Below, one piece after another: positions 16,879 through 19,789 of a DNA stretch of 19,789 nt. The notes beneath the pieces are model-generated. The model saw only the letters and a list, made by a program, of their open reading frames with translations. It did not search any database and had not been told where the DNA came from. How positions within the stretch are numbered: the stretch's first letter is position 1; every line of letters starts with the position of its first letter. The DNA comes from a bacterium (lineage in GTDB: Bacteria > KSB1 > UBA2214), in assembly GCA_029560815.1 (NCBI GenBank), contig JAKQKF010000109.1, positions 1-19,789 on the forward strand, written 5' to 3'. The position numbers and the translations under genes were made by a program.

Positions 16879-18021
16879 TCAGCGCATGCAGTCAGCATTG
16901 CCGGAGCGGAACTGATCATGGCCGATGATAGCCTGCACAAGATCACGCAGATGCTGGGAAATATCGGTATAGGCCTGATCGTATGGCTCCCCGCTCGCCG
17001 CGGCCGAGCTGCTTGCGTCGGCGGGATCGGAAATCGCCCACTCGAAAACGACACAATTTGAAAGATTGGCGGGAATCCGCTTGCGCACCTTTGCATTCAG
17101 CGCGACGATGACGTCGACCGGCATGGTCTCGAGATACTTGTTGAACTCTTTGGGCTGGTAGCCCTCCAGGCCGAACCCTTTTTCGAGCAGATAGCGTCGC
17201 ATGGCCGGCTCGATCTCTCCGGCAGGCTCAAATCCCGCGCTCGCGAAGTAAAAATGACCGGTCGATTGCGCCCGGCCGATCGCCTCGGCCATCTGGCTGA
17301 GCGAAGAGTTGTCGGCATCGACGAACAGAATGCGAAAAACGTCGCTGTGGCGGTGTTTGATGAACTGGCCGGTGGACATGTAGATCACTTCTTCGCAGAT
17401 ATTTTTAGCCTGATCCGTGGTCCTCTCCAGGCGGCGGGCCACCGTCATCAGCGGCGCCAGGGCATCCAGCACCAGCAGCCCCTCCTCCTGCCATTTGATG
17501 AGCTTGGCGTTGATCGCGCTGCGCATCTCGTCGGCGATGTCCTCCTTGATCATGAGCCGGCGCGCTTTCTCCACATCGTTGTCCAGAAAGGCCTCGACAC
17601 AGTCATGAAACATGGAGATCGCCACATCGGCCAGCTCGAGAAAGTCGTCCAGCGGTGGGATCGGCTGCATCGGCAAAATATTCAACACCTGGCGGGCAAT
17701 GCTCTCGGCGTAATCGCCGATCCGTTCAAGCTCGCGGATGATCTTGATCGTGGCGAAGACAAAGCGGAGATGACTCGCCACCGGCTGCTGGCGCACAAGA
17801 AACTCAAGGCAGAGACGGTCCAGCTCGATCTCCAGCTCATCGACACAACGATCGCGCAATATAACCGTATAGGCCAGCTGCCGGTCCCGGTTCATGAGGG
17901 CGATGATGGCATTGCGCAGCCCACCCTCATCGAGCATCGCCATCTCCTGCGTCTTCCGCTTGAGCAGGGCAATGTCCCGCTGCAAACTCTGTTCATAACG
18001 CGATTCGCTATGCAGGGTCAC
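16879..18021 (-). CDS. phoU: PhoU fused to a catalytically dead LMW-phosphatase/ArsC-like domain
   Basis: 380 residues in two domains. Residues 1-225 are PhoU, the regulator that links Pst to phosphate signalling: two helical-bundle repeats with E-x3-D metal sites in ERIGDYAES (E99, D103) and ERTTDQAKN (E199, D203). Residues 229-370 match low-molecular-weight tyrosine phosphatase / thioredoxin-type arsenate reductase: FRILFVDADNSSLSQMAEAI, FASAGFEPAG, DVIVALNAKV and WAISDPA. The catalytic loop CX5R is D235-x5-L241. The later redox cysteines of ArsC are absent, but the general-acid Asp of the DP motif is kept (D332). The frame is continuous across the joint at about 226. The start is GTG with GAGG nine bases before it. 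It is the first gene of the pst operon, whereas phoU is usually last. Confidence 0.9.
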   Translation of the reverse strand: MTLHSESRYEQSLQRDIALLKRKTQEMAMLDEGGLRNAIIALMNRDRQLAYTVILRDRCVDELEIELDRLCLEFLVRQQPVASHLRFVFATIKIIRELERIGDYAESIARQVLNILPMQPIPPLDDFLELADVAISMFHDCVEAFLDNDVEKARRLMIKEDIADEMRSAINAKLIKWQEEGLLVLDALAPLMTVARRLERTTDQAKNICEEVIYMSTGQFIKHRHSDVFRILFVDADNSSLSQMAEAIGRAQSTGHFYFASAGFEPAGEIEPAMRRYLLEKGFGLEGYQPKEFNKYLETMPVDVIVALNAKVRKRIPANLSNCVVFEWAISDPADASSSAAASGEPYDQAYTDISQHLRDLVQAIIGHDQFRSGNADCMR

Positions 18022-18053
18022 CGTGATTACCTCTTCTAGATGAGTCGTTCGTG

Positions 18054-18075
18054 CATGGCGCTTGCAAGCGTCATG
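18054..18075. promoter_or_regulatory. 22-bp near-perfect palindrome, candidate operator
   Basis: Core CGCTTGCAAGCG (18059-18070) is perfectly palindromic and flanked at equal distance by CATG on both sides (18054-18057, 18072-18075), with a single mismatched pair. It lies between the predicted transcript start and the start codon of the phoU fusion gene, where a dimeric regulator could block transcription. It does not resemble the E. coli Pho box. Confidence 0.45.
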
Positions 18076-18101
18076 GCCGGCACAGAAAAAGGGCCTATTA
18101 A

Positions 18102-18128
18102 AGTATACTTTTAGAGGAAAAATGGCAA
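18102..18128 (-). promoter_or_regulatory. Putative promoter of the phosphate operon
   Basis: On the minus strand, TTGCCA (18123-18128) and TATACT (18102-18107) lie in an AT-rich island, with a short 15-base spacer. The -10 sits inside a perfect 12-bp palindrome AAAGTATACTTT (18100-18111), which may itself be a regulator site. The short spacer suggests a weak promoter that needs activation. Confidence 0.4.
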
Positions 18129-18148
18129 GCTAAATTTATGCCGGGGTT

Positions 18149-19522
18149 TCAGGGAAGGCCGGCCAGGGCCTTCTGCAGATTGAGCCTTCCTCCCGTGACG
18201 GAAAGTCCATTGAAGGCGGTGAGGGGATCGACGCTGCTCATCAGCCGCTGTTTCACCTGCAGATTGGTCAGTCCGCTATTTCGCGCCAGCAGCAGTGCGG
18301 CTGCGCCCGAGACATAGGGCGCCGCCATCGAGGTGCCGGAAAAAACCGCATAGCCGCCGGGAACCGTCGAATAGATCTCCTTGCCGGGGGCCGCCAGATC
18401 CACCGTCGATGCCCCCCAATTGGAGCCGGGGACCGCAGCCATGGCGTTTGAGCAGGAAAAACCGCAATCATCTGTGTTTTCGTCGGGCTCACCCCAGAGC
18501 GCCCGCTGGTCGCCATGGTCCGTCGCCGCGACTGAGATGATGTTATCGAGATCCAGGCACGCCGGGTATTGCGGCGAGATATCCGTGTTCACGCCGTCAT
18601 TGCCGGCAGCCGCCACGACCAGAGCATTCCGGCTGTGGGCAAATCTGATCGCCTCTTCGAGAAAGATCGATTTATCCGGCCCTCCCCAGCTGTGATTGAG
18701 GATACGTGCGCCCAGCTGGATGGCATACTCGATCCCGTCAATGGCATCGCCGACATTGCCGTCCCCTGAGGCATTGAGAATCCGCAGGCCCACCAGCCGG
18801 ATCTGCCAGCAAACCCCGGTCACGCCAAGGCTGTTATTGCCCGCCGCGCCGATGATCCCCGCCACATGCGTGCCATGCCCGTTATCATCATACGGATCGT
18901 TGGTCTTGGCATGAAAATTATAGCCTTTCCAGTCATCAACCAGACCGTTACCGTCATCGTCCAGCTTGTTGCCGGTGGAGGGGTCGTTGGGATCACTCCA
19001 TGGATCCTCGCCGGGATTGGTGTAGATATTGGCCTTCAGGTCAACGTGGCGATAATCTACGCCGGTGTCGATGATCGCCACCAACACTGCGGCCGAACCT
19101 GTGGTGGCCGCCCAGGCCTCGGGCGCGTCGATATCGGCATCCGCCAGCCCGCCGGTCTGGCCCGTATTGGCGAGTCCCCAGAGTTTGCTGAAAGAGGGAT
19201 CGTTCGGCGTGACAGAGGCCTTGATCCGGTAGTTGGGTTCGGCCAGCTCAACCTGGCTCTGCGCGCGCAGATGGTCCACCGCCTCCTCAACTCCCATGCG
19301 GCCGGTGAGCTTGAGCCGGTGCATACGCAGAGCGGGGGCGAAAGAGAGAATCCTGGCCTCCACCCCCGCGGTCAGGGCGGAAAGAGCCCTTGTGCTGGTC
19401 GCGGGTTTGAAGCGCACCAGCACTTCATCGTCAACATAGGCGGGACCGGACGGAGAACGCATCGCAGCGCTCAGGGCGACGAAAAAGATCAACAGCATGA
19501 TAAAATAGAGTAGACGCCTCAT
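18149..19522 (-). CDS. Exported subtilisin-family serine protease (S8)
   Basis: 457 residues. The signal peptide is about 1-20, an I9-like propeptide about 27-105 (DDEVLVRFKP to VELAEPNYRI), then the S8 catalytic domain to the end. The triad is Asp152 (IIDTGVDY), His216 (NGHGTHVAG) and Ser398 (FSGTSMAAP); the oxyanion Asn is N308 (AAAGND). KLDDDGNGLVDDW (186-198) is a Ca-binding type loop between Asp and His. An insert at about 344-368 carries C353 and C357, with C322 nearby. There is no C-terminal sorting or adhesion domain, so it is a minimal secreted or periplasmic protease. GGAGG lies five bases before the ATG. It reads toward the phosphate operon, but I see no terminator after it. Confidence 0.95.
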   Translation of the reverse strand: MRRLLYFIMLLIFFVALSAAMRSPSGPAYVDDEVLVRFKPATSTRALSALTAGVEARILSFAPALRMHRLKLTGRMGVEEAVDHLRAQSQVELAEPNYRIKASVTPNDPSFSKLWGLANTGQTGGLADADIDAPEAWAATTGSAAVLVAIIDTGVDYRHVDLKANIYTNPGEDPWSDPNDPSTGNKLDDDGNGLVDDWKGYNFHAKTNDPYDDNGHGTHVAGIIGAAGNNSLGVTGVCWQIRLVGLRILNASGDGNVGDAIDGIEYAIQLGARILNHSWGGPDKSIFLEEAIRFAHSRNALVVAAAGNDGVNTDISPQYPACLDLDNIISVAATDHGDQRALWGEPDENTDDCGFSCSNAMAAVPGSNWGASTVDLAAPGKEIYSTVPGGYAVFSGTSMAAPYVSGAAALLLARNSGLTNLQVKQRLMSSVDPLTAFNGLSVTGGRLNLQKALAGLP

Positions 19523-19603
19523 GGTGACCTCCGGAAAGAGAGGTTATGGCTGCTCAAAGGCTCGGAAATGGATGGGAGAGGGGATGACGCAGATAAGGAG
19601 CGC

Positions 19604-19789
19604 CTAGTAGCCCCAGAGCGATTCAAAGCGGATTTGTTTTTCTGCAATACCTTTTTCCCGCAGCTGCTCGGTCAGGGCGGTGATCATAGCAGGGGGACCG
19701 CAGAGGAAGTAGGTGGTTCCGGCCGGATCGGGTAGATAGGCGGCTGCAAGCTCCGCGCTCAGCCAGCGCCGCTCGCCCGGCCAGGGATC
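19604..19789 (-). CDS. C-terminal end of an FNR-type NAD(P)H oxidoreductase (partial)
   Basis: The last 61 residues of a protein entering from the right edge, ending in TAG at 19604-19606. TTYFLCGPPAMITALTEQL is the classic NAD(P)-binding segment (CGPP, contact Cys) of the ferredoxin-NADP reductase superfamily. It is followed by a helix, the strand IRFES, and a C-terminal LWGY whose aromatic end would lie near the flavin. The flavin and any iron-sulfur domains are outside the window, so the exact enzyme (ferredoxin reductase, flavohaemoprotein-type, NqrF-like) cannot be decided. It lies 81 bases upstream of the protease gene on the same strand and may be co-transcribed with it. Confidence 0.85.
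   Translation of the reverse strand, partial: DPWPGERRWLSAELAAAYLPDPAGTTYFLCGPPAMITALTEQLREKGIAEKQIRFESLWGY

Noticed and set aside
18022..18148. E. coli-type Pho box upstream of the phosphate operon
   Set aside because: I found no pair of CTGTCAT-like 7-base repeats at the expected spacing; only the two unrelated palindromes.

Overview
This is a GC-rich, densely packed bacterial chromosome segment. It carries two confident lipoproteins and a third lipoprotein-type solute-binding protein, a parvulin-type periplasmic chaperone, an SPFH membrane protein and a full phosphate-transport cluster. These point to a Gram-negative (diderm) bacterium. No marker here fixes the phylum; an uncultured lineage of the FCB group or a neighbouring phylum is a guess only. 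I saw no tRNA, rRNA, insertion sequence, CRISPR array or phage gene, so the region looks like core chromosome rather than an island.

Left part (1-9457), metabolic and envelope housekeeping. The minus strand holds the start of an unidentified gene, a small Cys/Lys-rich exported protein and a small lipoprotein. Peptidase T (pepT) is on the plus strand. A palindromic terminator separates it from a minus-strand group: a histidine phosphatase, pyruvate kinase, and an EIIA/PtsN-type phosphotransferase protein with its own promoter. A divergent lipoprotein peptidyl-prolyl isomerase and an SSAT-like GNAT acetyltransferase follow on the plus strand. The acetyltransferase ends on a four-base CTAG shared with the stop codon of a BaiN/HI0933-type flavoprotein. 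That flavoprotein is the last gene of a minus-strand operon SPFH protein > ribbon-helix-helix protein > flavoprotein.

Middle (9458-10069). This 358-base gene-free stretch contains the SPFH operon promoter, with an 11-bp-phased tandem repeat that could be an autoregulatory operator. It also contains the promoter and long structured leader of a CspA-type cold-shock gene.

Right part (10068-18021), a phosphate cluster, all on the minus strand and apparently read as one long unit. The order is PhoU fused to a low-molecular-weight phosphatase-like domain > pstS > pstC > pstA > pstB(a) > pstB(b) > plsC-type acyltransferase > DUF47 protein > Pit transporter. Overlapping start and stop codons couple pstS-pstC, pstA-pstB(a) and pstB(a)-pstB(b). 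Two features stand out. The phosphatase-like domain fused to PhoU has lost its catalytic Cys and Arg. The two PstB ATPases are degenerate in complementary ways that place every defect in one of the two composite ATP sites.

Far right (18149-19789). A subtilisin-family (S8) exported protease, then the C-terminal end of a ferredoxin-NADP-reductase-type oxidoreductase that runs off the window.
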